From an archaeon (lineage in GTDB: Archaea > Aenigmatarchaeota > Aenigmatarchaeia > GW2011-AR5), in NCBI GenBank assembly GCA_028279825.1, contig JANQNA010000007.1, positions 1 through 64,000 on the forward strand: a DNA stretch of 64,000 bases, in the 5' to 3' direction. Positions 56,513 through 64,000 of this stretch are shown one piece after another. Position 1 is the first letter of the stretch. Each line of letters begins with the position of its first letter. A program made the translations under genes and the position numbers. The notes beneath the pieces are model-generated. The model saw only the letters and a program-made list of their open reading frames with translations, searched no databases and was not told the DNA's origin.

Positions 56513-56944
56513 ATGGTAGATGCACAAAGAGCACTCAAAAACTTCAGGATTACAGCAGATGAAAACGGTGAAGTACTGCAGATGGCAAGGTATCCCTGCC
56601 AGACGGTCCAAGGACTTGTGGATGATGGTTATGCGGAGCTTCGGAGCCGTAGAGATGGCGTTGACAGATATGGCCTTACAAGGAAGGGTTTAAATGAGGC
56701 AAACGGTGTTGTAGATTTAAACCGTTACAGAGAGCGGCAAAGAAAGCTCAGGACATTTGCGGAATGTGAAAGGGCAGATGGCGTTGTCACGGCGGTAGCC
56801 AATACCTTCCTGGAAGAAGAAATTGGTAAACTTGTGGATGATGGTCTTGTAAGGGATCTTGGTGTAAAACATGGGCATCATGCGTATGCGTTGTCGATGA
56901 AAGGGCAGATAAGATTTGATAGAAAGGAGGGTGTGATGAAATGA
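56513..56944 (+). CDS. Hypothetical protein with two wHTH-like units
   Basis: VQGLVDDGYAELRSRRDGVDRYGLTRKGL and IGKLVDDGLVRDLGVKHGHHAYALSMKG. Confidence 0.6.
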   Translation: MVDAQRALKNFRITADENGEVLQMARYPCQTVQGLVDDGYAELRSRRDGVDRYGLTRKGLNEANGVVDLNRYRERQRKLRTFAECERADGVVTAVANTFLEEEIGKLVDDGLVRDLGVKHGHHAYALSMKGQIRFDRKEGVMK

Positions 56945-57165
56945 GTTTTCAATTAGAAGAAGTAGAAGATTTTAAGGGATTCTGGCGTGACGGTGGACAT
57001 CTGGCATATCCTGCTGGAATGGAAATACCAAGGTATGTTCAGAAAATGGAGAACGCTGGTCTTGTCAGAAGAGGATACGCTATAATAAACGGCATAGAAT
57101 CCACGCATTTTGTTGCTACTGATATGGGTAAAAGACTTGGAAGTACAATAGAGTTGAGAAAATGA
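56941..57165 (+). CDS. Small wHTH-like hypothetical protein
   Basis: VQKMENAGLVRRGYAIINGIESTHFVATDMGKRLG. Confidence 0.6.
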   Translation: MSFQLEEVEDFKGFWRDGGHLAYPAGMEIPRYVQKMENAGLVRRGYAIINGIESTHFVATDMGKRLGSTIELRK

Positions 57166-58319
57166 GAAATGTGGCTGTTGTAGGCGTCGGGCAGACGAAG
57201 TTCGGGGAACACTGGAGCATGTCGCTGCGCGACATGCTTACGGAAGCCGGTAATGCCGCAATAGCCGATGCAGGTATTGAGCGAAGCTCTATAGAATCAT
57301 TATTTGTAGGATCAATGTCGCCAGGGCGATATTCAGGACAAGAGCATATAGGTCCTCTGGCTGCTGATGCGCTTCGCTTGGGCAACATACCTGCTACAAG
57401 ATTTGAAGGTGCTTGTGCTTCGGGATCGTTAGCATTGAGGACAGCTTATATTGATATTGCATCCGGCCGTCACGATACGGCTATTGTGCTTGGCGGGGAG
57501 AAGATGACCGATGTAAACGGCTCAGAAGCTATTACAACCCTGGCTGCTGCCGGAGACCAGGAATGGGAAGCATCCATTGGTCTTACTTTTGCAGGTCTGT
57601 ATGCACTGATGGCAAGAAAGCATATGCATGATTATGGTACTACACTGGAACAAATGGCGGCTGTGTCAGTTAATAATCACAAGAACGGGATCAATAATCC
57701 TAACGCGCAGTTTCGCAGTCCTATCACAGTTGAACAAGTATTAGCTTCTTCGATGGTTGCTGATCCGTTGCGGCTTCTGGACTGCTCGCCGATAACGGAC
57801 GGTTCAGCTGCGATGATTCTTATGTCAGAAGAACGTGCTAAGGCGCTTGATAATCCTGTTTGGATTCTGGGAAGCGGACAGGGTTCAGATACTCTTGCTC
57901 TACATGATAGGATGTCTTACACAGAAATGATGGCAACCAAGGCAGCTGCCAAGGAGGCATTGGCAGAAGCAGGAATATCTATTGGAGATGTTGGCGCACT
58001 GGAAGTCCATGATTGTTTTTCGATAAACCAGATCATAGCTCTGGAAGATCTTGGTTTCTGTAAAAAGGGTGAAGGCGGTAAATTCGTAGAGGATGGAAAA
58101 ATTGCATTAAACGGTGAGATACCTGTCAACACCACAGGCGGGCTAAAGGCTGGTGGTCATCCGGTAGGTGCTACTGGTGTAAGACAGGCTATTGATATTG
58201 TTAAACAGCTTCGCGGAGACTCAGTAAACCAGATAAACACAGAGAAGGGAATGACGCTGAATATCGGCGGATCAGGCGCGACGGCTGTTGTGAACATATT
58301 CGGAAAGGAGATGGAATAA
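57162..58319 (+). CDS. Acetyl-CoA C-acetyltransferase / thiolase
   Basis: EGACASGSLALRTAY; EVHDCFSINQI; NTTGGLKAGGHPVGATGVRQ. Confidence 0.92.
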   Translation: MRNVAVVGVGQTKFGEHWSMSLRDMLTEAGNAAIADAGIERSSIESLFVGSMSPGRYSGQEHIGPLAADALRLGNIPATRFEGACASGSLALRTAYIDIASGRHDTAIVLGGEKMTDVNGSEAITTLAAAGDQEWEASIGLTFAGLYALMARKHMHDYGTTLEQMAAVSVNNHKNGINNPNAQFRSPITVEQVLASSMVADPLRLLDCSPITDGSAAMILMSEERAKALDNPVWILGSGQGSDTLALHDRMSYTEMMATKAAAKEALAEAGISIGDVGALEVHDCFSINQIIALEDLGFCKKGEGGKFVEDGKIALNGEIPVNTTGGLKAGGHPVGATGVRQAIDIVKQLRGDSVNQINTEKGMTLNIGGSGATAVVNIFGKEME

Positions 58320-58320
58320 A

Positions 58321-58641
58321 ATGGAATTGAGTTTTAAGGAAATGAGAGAAAGAGATCGTGTAGAGGTTACATGCAGAGGTGATCCGGTCGCAAAAGATCC
58401 TTATGAATTGCAGGGTTTTGTTGAGGGGGTTAAAGATGGCCATTTACGCATAAAACCTGATTACGAAAAGCCGTTGGTAGTAGCTCCTCTCAGTGACTTG
58501 ACAATAGATGGCCATGAAGATGATGTGTGGCACCTGACTTATCATATGGGTAGAGCTGAACAACAAAGAGGTTATTGTGAACCTAGATTTGCACTGAGTA
58601 CGTTTGCTCTTGAGAGGGAGAGGCCAGATGAACAGAGCTGA
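58321..58641 (+). CDS. Small hypothetical protein, SH3-barrel-like
   Basis: RDRVEVTCRG...LQGFVEGVKDGHLRIKPDYEKPLVVAPLSDLTID. Confidence 0.55.
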   Translation: MELSFKEMRERDRVEVTCRGDPVAKDPYELQGFVEGVKDGHLRIKPDYEKPLVVAPLSDLTIDGHEDDVWHLTYHMGRAEQQRGYCEPRFALSTFALERERPDEQS

Positions 58642-58864
58642 ATTCAGGGCACGTGCTGGTGTCGGTGATCTTGTAGTGATAGATGTCAGACGTGGTGAAA
58701 GGACTGAACATTATAGAGGTGCTGTAGTGCATTATACAAATGACGGCAGCGTAAAACTTGACGTTAACGGGAATGTACGGTTATACCCACTAACTGACAT
58801 CAAGAATGTTCGGAGGATTAGAATACCAGTAGACCCGCATGGGCCTATACCAATGTTGGAGTGA
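58628..58864 (+). CDS. Small hypothetical protein, SH3-barrel-like
   Basis: GDLVVIDVRRGERTEHYRGAVVHYTNDGSVKLDVNGNVRLYPLTDIKNV. Confidence 0.55.
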   Translation: MNRAEFRARAGVGDLVVIDVRRGERTEHYRGAVVHYTNDGSVKLDVNGNVRLYPLTDIKNVRRIRIPVDPHGPIPMLE

Positions 58865-59250
58865 TAATTATGCCGCATAGATCAAGTGTGCCAGCGTCGT
58901 GGAGACTACAGGAAAACAGGTATTCTTTAGTCGGCACTACATGTGAGTGTGGTGAATGTCATATGCCAGGCCGACGCGTATGCGAGTGTGGTAATGAGAA
59001 GTTGGAATCTTTAGAGTTCTGCGGGCTTGGTGAGATCGTTAGTTATACTACAATTCACGTGGCGCCTGCAGGCTTTAGCGGTCCTTATCATATAGCGCTA
59101 ATTCGTTTGGAAGAAGGACCTGTTGTGACGGGTATTGTTACCGGTGATGATATTTCTGTTGGCAAGAAGGTGAAAAGTGTCTTTCGACGTCTGTATACAG
59201 ACGGCCAAGAAGGGTTAATAACCTACGGATTCAAGTTTGAACTAATGTAA
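58861..59250 (+). CDS. DUF35-type Zn-ribbon/OB-fold protein (HMG-CoA synthase/thiolase partner)
   Basis: PASWRLQENRYSLVGTTCECGECHMPGRRVCECGN...GEIVSYTTIHVAPAGF. Confidence 0.9.
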   Translation: MIIMPHRSSVPASWRLQENRYSLVGTTCECGECHMPGRRVCECGNEKLESLEFCGLGEIVSYTTIHVAPAGFSGPYHIALIRLEEGPVVTGIVTGDDISVGKKVKSVFRRLYTDGQEGLITYGFKFELM

Positions 59251-59583
59251 TTAACCTACTAATTTAGTTGGTTCTATGGGAAAAATGCCAACAGGTTCTC
59301 TTGAGCGCGAATCCCTTCCAAGATGGTTTTCCAGAACGTACAACAGAGTTGGACGTTTCATAGCTCGTCCATATATAAGACCACCCCGATATAAAAAATA
59401 ACCGGGACCAAGACCACTAAAAACACCGTAATCAAGATCTTGTTGGAACCATAAACAGTCGTCAAGGATACTATCAGGGAACTCTCGGAAAATATACGAC
59501 CCGTTAAGTGGGACTGGATCAGTTGGTTCTAGAATTAATATCTTTTCTCCATTATCTTCCGGTACTTTGGCATGGGTAATCAT
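59251..59583 (-). CDS. Hypothetical protein
   Basis: Likely start MITHAKVPEDNGEK; stop abuts the DUF35 gene's stop. Confidence 0.55.
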   Translation of the reverse strand: MITHAKVPEDNGEKILILEPTDPVPLNGSYIFREFPDSILDDCLWFQQDLDYGVFSGLGPGYFLYRGGLIYGRAMKRPTLLYVLENHLGRDSRSREPVGIFPIEPTKLVG

Positions 59584-59939
59584 AAAAATATTAGATTGAA
59601 TACAAATAAAAGCTTTTCCAGGGTTTATCAAGAATAAAAATCCCAGACACCTTTGTTTCGTATGGAAATATTATATTTTGAAGGTGGTTTTGTGTTGAGA
59701 ACCACACTTTCATTTCATATAACATAGTTATAAAGAAGAAATAGATTAATAGGGGGTTCTATAGGAAGTCATAGGGTGTTATGTCACTACTGATATACAG
59801 TTCTTAACATGTTCTTTCCGGATTGATTAACTATATATAGTTCCAGGGGAAATGTAGGTAAGTAGTTTGGTGAGAAGCAAAAGAAAACATTGGTCATGTT
59901 CGATGCTATTCACTAACAATTGGTAACAGGGGTGGTTTG

Positions 59940-61163
59940 GTGCAGGCAACAAGTAATATGTTCGTTCAGTATATTCAGCAGGAAGATATTTTTCAGGACA
60001 AAAAAGCTCTTTCTTCTTCTTTTGTCCCACAGAAGATAGCGCACAGGGATCTTGAACTGCAGCAAATCGGTTCCATGCTCGCGCCCGTTCTAAAAGGATA
60101 TAACCCTAATAATGTTTTCATCTACGGTACCTGTGGTACAGGCAAGACAATATGTGCCAAGTTTATCATAAAACAGCTTCAGGAGGCAGTTGCACAAAAG
60201 GGTAATAACCTACAAGTTGTGTACATAAACTGTAAAATGAAGAAGGTTGCTGATACAGAATACAGGCTATTTGCGCAGCTGTTGAAAGAGCTGGGTGAGT
60301 GCGTGCCGGATACAGGACTTCCAACAGATGTTCTGTACAGAAGATTCTTTGAATGTGTAGACCAGAAGAATTCCCAACTCATTATAATACTTGACGAGAT
60401 AGACACGCTTGTAAGGAAAGTCGGCGATGATTTCCTGTACAACCTGACCCGGATAAACCAGGAGATGAAGAAGAGCCATATAACCGTCATTGGTATTACA
60501 AATGACATTTCTTTCAGGGACAATCTTGATCTTCGCGTAAAGTCTTCGCTGTCTGAAGAGGAAATTCTGTTTAAACCATACGATGCAAGGCAGCTGAGGG
60601 ACATACTCAAAGACAGGGCTAAAGATGGCTACAAAGCAGGCGCCGTTGACGAGCTTGTGATAAGCAAGTGTGCAGCTCTGGCTGCCCAGGAACACGGGGA
60701 TGCAAGGAGAGCACTGGATCTTTTACGCGTGGCAGGCGAGATAGCAGAGAGAAACGCTGAAAATGCCGTGACAGAGCACCACATTGACATGGCCCAGCAG
60801 AAACTGGACATGGATCGTGTAACTGAAACGGTGAGAGGCCAGCCATCACAATCACAAGCGGTGCTTTATTCAATAATAAAACTGAATGAGAAAAACACCT
60901 CCCAAAAGGGCTGGGTTGACCGGAGACTTTTGACGGGTGATGTTTTTGATACGTACACGTCTATCTGCAAGACAAACAACATTAAGCCGTTGACACAACG
61001 TAGGATAAGTGACCTTATCGGGGAACTTGATATGCTTGGTGTGATAACTGCGAAAGTGATATCAAACGGCAGATACGGAAGGACGAGAGAAATAACGCTG
61101 GCACTGAAGGAAGACATTCTTGCCAGGACAAAGTCACTGCTGATAGAGAGATTTGGCGTTTGA
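59940..61163 (+). CDS. Orc1/Cdc6 replication initiator
   Basis: KIAHRDLELQQIGSML; VFIYGTCGTGKTICAKF; LIIILDEIDTLV; C-terminal WH. Confidence 0.93.
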   Translation: MQATSNMFVQYIQQEDIFQDKKALSSSFVPQKIAHRDLELQQIGSMLAPVLKGYNPNNVFIYGTCGTGKTICAKFIIKQLQEAVAQKGNNLQVVYINCKMKKVADTEYRLFAQLLKELGECVPDTGLPTDVLYRRFFECVDQKNSQLIIILDEIDTLVRKVGDDFLYNLTRINQEMKKSHITVIGITNDISFRDNLDLRVKSSLSEEEILFKPYDARQLRDILKDRAKDGYKAGAVDELVISKCAALAAQEHGDARRALDLLRVAGEIAERNAENAVTEHHIDMAQQKLDMDRVTETVRGQPSQSQAVLYSIIKLNEKNTSQKGWVDRRLLTGDVFDTYTSICKTNNIKPLTQRRISDLIGELDMLGVITAKVISNGRYGRTREITLALKEDILARTKSLLIERFGV

Positions 61164-61164
61164 A

Positions 61165-62226
61165 ATGAACAAGGAGCAGATAATTAGTGAGTTTTTTAAA
61201 AAAGGAAACCTTCTTACTGTGGATGCTATTCCCATTATAGAGAAAGATCCTGAGGCCTTTTTGAAAATGAAGCTGCCGACCATTGTCAAGGCCAATGACC
61301 TGAAACAGGAATGGAAAATTCTCAGGAATATAACTTCCAAGAAAACAGAAATCACAAAGGAAGATTTTGTCAAATTCTACAACTCCAAATACGAGAAAAT
61401 GAGGAACATCATCGTCCAGAGAGTTCCAAAAGATTACGTTTCTATAAACAAACTGGACTCTACGCGCAGCGAGGTGCACGTCATAGGAATAGTCAAGGAT
61501 ATCAGGGAGAAGGACAGCAAGAAGATTATAGAACTGGAGGACACGACCGGAAGCATTCCTATAATCTTTGACGATGTTGAGGATGCGGAGCTCGACGACG
61601 TTATAGCTGTGAGGGCTATAGCAGGAGGCAAGGTTCTTTTCGGGAAGCAAATAATTTACCCGGATATACCATTGCGCCAACCTACTGTTGGTTCCGGCAA
61701 GGGATGTTTTGTATCAGATTTGCATTTAGATGTGGCTTCCGTGAAGGACGTCGAAAAATTCTTTGAGTGGTTCAGCAAGCAGAGTATACCTTACTTGTTT
61801 GTGGCAGGTGTGACGGGCAATATGGCTGCTTTGGAGAAGTATGTTGACAGGTACTGTTACATGAAGACGGTTTTTGTTATACCTGATGATTATCCCAGTA
61901 TACCCGTTAACTTCAAGAGCAGCAAAATAATCTCCCTCGGCAATCCTGCAATGATTGATATCGGCGTTAAGATTTTACTAACACACAAGGCCGACAAGAC
62001 AATGCTCAAGAAAAGATATTTACAAAAGACGAAAACCATACTGGAAGAAGATTATCTTGTTATGGAGGACGTGCCTGATATTGTCCATTCAGGGAGAAGC
62101 AATGACGCAAGCGTTGTAAATTACAAATCCGTAACAATGGTTAGTTCTGGAAGTATGCTGGCCGATTTCCGGCCAATAGTGATTGATTTCGCGACCAGAG
62201 ATATCGTAAAAGAGAAAGTTAAATAA
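61165..62226 (+). CDS. DNA polymerase D small subunit (DP1)-like, shortened and degenerate
   Basis: OB region HVIGIVKDIREKDSKKIIELEDTTGSIPIIF; GCFVSDLHLD; MLKKRYL; EDYLVMEDVPDIVHSG. Confidence 0.8.
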   Translation: MNKEQIISEFFKKGNLLTVDAIPIIEKDPEAFLKMKLPTIVKANDLKQEWKILRNITSKKTEITKEDFVKFYNSKYEKMRNIIVQRVPKDYVSINKLDSTRSEVHVIGIVKDIREKDSKKIIELEDTTGSIPIIFDDVEDAELDDVIAVRAIAGGKVLFGKQIIYPDIPLRQPTVGSGKGCFVSDLHLDVASVKDVEKFFEWFSKQSIPYLFVAGVTGNMAALEKYVDRYCYMKTVFVIPDDYPSIPVNFKSSKIISLGNPAMIDIGVKILLTHKADKTMLKKRYLQKTKTILEEDYLVMEDVPDIVHSGRSNDASVVNYKSVTMVSSGSMLADFRPIVIDFATRDIVKEKVK

Positions 62227-62254
62227 TATTTAGAACAATGTAGAGTGTGGTCAG

Positions 62255-64000
62255 ATGAAGGTCAGGTTTCAACTAATCGATGCAGACTATTTTTTGAACG
62301 GTAATAACCCTGTTATAAGACTTTTTGGAAGAACTGATGAGGGAAAATCAATATGTGTGCTGTATGACAAGTTCAGGCCTTATTTTTATGTGAAATGCAA
62401 GAAACCGCAGAACCTGGCTGTTGCCAACGCTGTTAACATAGAAGAAGTTGAAAAGTATCCGGCTATTGGTTATCACGAAAAGACGAAACTGTACAAGGTG
62501 ACTGTAAACAATCCCCAGGAAGTCCCGAAGATAAGAGACAGATTGACGGAGGAGAAACTGGTTGAAGAGATATTTGAAGCGGACATACTCTTCAAGTACA
62601 GGTTCATGATAGACTTTGGCATGAAGGGCATGGACTGGATTGAAGCAGAGGTTGAGCGTGTAAACACAAGAGTGTCCAAGTGTATAACATTCACTGCACA
62701 CAACATGAAAGTTGTCGAAGGGAAGAATGTTAAACTTAGGCACATGGCATTTGATATTGAATGTGTGCCGTCTGATCCTACGAAAGCGATAAGCTCAAAG
62801 AAAGATCCTATAGTGATGATCTCATTGTCGTTCTATCCGGAATTTCGCGGAAAAAAATCCCTGGTTGTGGTATCAAAGCCTTTTGCAGGACCGGACACAA
62901 AGGGGTTTGCTACAGAGAAAGAGATGCTTGAGGAATTTGTAAAAATAGTAGATGCTTATGATCCGGATGTTCTTACAGGCTATAACATAAATATGTTTGA
63001 CCTTCCGTACATCCTGGACAGATTAAGGGCTAATAACCTACACCTTAATCTCGGCAGAGCGGACAAGAACATGTTCTCCAGAACAGCGGGCATGTCGCAG
63101 GAGTTTGTTATAACAGGCAGGGTTGTTGTTGACCCGTACCAGCTCTACAAAAGAGATCCGTGGGTCAAATTCAACAGGTACGACCTGAATACAGTGTCAA
63201 AAATTCTGCTTAACGACGAGAAACACAATATAGAATACGGTGAAATGGCCGGTATGTGGAACGGTACCAGAGAGCAGCTGCACAAGTTTGTTGAATATGC
63301 GCGAAAGGACGCGGATTTATCACTGCGATTGGTTGTGGAGAAAGGACTGCTTGACAAGTTTATTGAGCTCGGAAAGGTATCCGGATTACTTCTTCAGGAT
63401 GTACTGGGCGGGCAGACAAGACGCGTGGAAATAATGGTTCTGCACGAATTCAAGAAGAGAGGGTTTGTTATGCCTTGTGCTCCGACGAAGGCAGATATAA
63501 TCAAAAGAACCCGCGATCGTGATAAACAGGGCCTGAAAGGTGCTATTGTTTTGGATCCCAGAAAAGGCCTGCATTCGGAAGGCTGTATTCTTGTGCTGGA
63601 CTTCAAGAGCCTTTATCCGTCAATCATGAGAACGTATAATGTGTCGCCGGATACAGTGACTGTGGAAGGCGAGAATACACACAACTCACCATCAGGATCT
63701 TACTTTGTCGACCAGAAAATCAGGCAGGGAATACTTCCGGATTTGCTGACGGTGCTGCTTGCTGCAAGGGGGAAAGCCAAGAAAGAGATGAAAACGGCTG
63801 AGGGGGATATGAAGAGGCAGCTGAATGCAAAACAGCTGGCCATCAAGGACATGTGCAATTCGTTCTATGGTTATACGGGCTACATAAGGGCAAGACTTTA
63901 CACCATAGACGTTGCGAATACGATAACGGCCTATGGACGTAAGAACATAGAAAAGACGCGCAAGTTCGTGGAAGAGAACTTTGACGTTGAGGTTGTTTAT
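62255..64000 (+). CDS. Family B DNA polymerase (partial, runs off window)
   Basis: Exo I MAFDIECVP; TGYNINMFDLPYI; ARKDADLSLRL; Pol motif A LVLDFKSLYPSIM; KQLAIKDMCNSFYGYTGY; absent from the ORF track because it has no stop in the window. Confidence 0.95.
   Translation, partial: MKVRFQLIDADYFLNGNNPVIRLFGRTDEGKSICVLYDKFRPYFYVKCKKPQNLAVANAVNIEEVEKYPAIGYHEKTKLYKVTVNNPQEVPKIRDRLTEEKLVEEIFEADILFKYRFMIDFGMKGMDWIEAEVERVNTRVSKCITFTAHNMKVVEGKNVKLRHMAFDIECVPSDPTKAISSKKDPIVMISLSFYPEFRGKKSLVVVSKPFAGPDTKGFATEKEMLEEFVKIVDAYDPDVLTGYNINMFDLPYILDRLRANNLHLNLGRADKNMFSRTAGMSQEFVITGRVVVDPYQLYKRDPWVKFNRYDLNTVSKILLNDEKHNIEYGEMAGMWNGTREQLHKFVEYARKDADLSLRLVVEKGLLDKFIELGKVSGLLLQDVLGGQTRRVEIMVLHEFKKRGFVMPCAPTKADIIKRTRDRDKQGLKGAIVLDPRKGLHSEGCILVLDFKSLYPSIMRTYNVSPDTVTVEGENTHNSPSGSYFVDQKIRQGILPDLLTVLLAARGKAKKEMKTAEGDMKRQLNAKQLAIKDMCNSFYGYTGYIRARLYTIDVANTITAYGRKNIEKTRKFVEENFDVEVVY

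Noticed and set aside
60179-61680. - strand ORFs of 143, 142 and 221 aa opposite orc1/DP1
   Set aside because: Opposite clear Orc1/Cdc6 and DP1 coding sequences; no domain signatures
62348-63606. ORFs antisense to PolB
   Set aside because: PolB reads through from 62255 to the window end; the listed ORFs are shadows
1-64000. CRISPR arrays, cas genes, IS elements or rRNA genes
   Set aside because: No direct-repeat/spacer pattern, transposase motifs or rRNA-like sequence seen; the only mobile-type gene is the LAGLIDADG ORF

Overview
This 64 kb window is archaeal chromosomal DNA: archaeal histone, RadA, RPA, DnaG-type primase, Hjc, Orc1/Cdc6, PolD small subunit, PolB, and archaeal HMG-CoA synthase/thiolase/DUF35. 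The lineage cannot be fixed from the sequence alone. The left ~22 kb holds a convergent giant surface-protein locus. It contains a >4,700-aa Asn/Thr-rich extracellular protein (truncated by the window's left edge) fused through one TM segment to a cytoplasmic HerA/FtsK-like ATPase. A coiled-coil protein is translationally coupled to it, and a 1,945-aa surface protein behind an HTH regulator faces it. The middle holds a tRNA-Gln(CUG) gene with an apparent 23-nt insertion in the D-loop, whose 5' end overlaps the 3' end of a LAGLIDADG endonuclease gene. It also holds a replication/recombination neighbourhood with a dispersed TTTTGTGAGAGATA motif, and an intergenic array of helically phased TTCAC/GTGAA pentamers between an HTH gene and an AAA+ ATPase gene. 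The right part is core replication and mevalonate genes, with the mevalonate cluster interleaved with five small unknown ORFs. The strongest candidates for undescribed biology are (1) the surface-protein/HerA fusion locus, (2) the phased pentamer array with its AAA+ ATPase, and (3) the tRNA-Gln D-loop insertion with the overlapping homing endonuclease. All family assignments come from motif recognition by eye; no searches were run.
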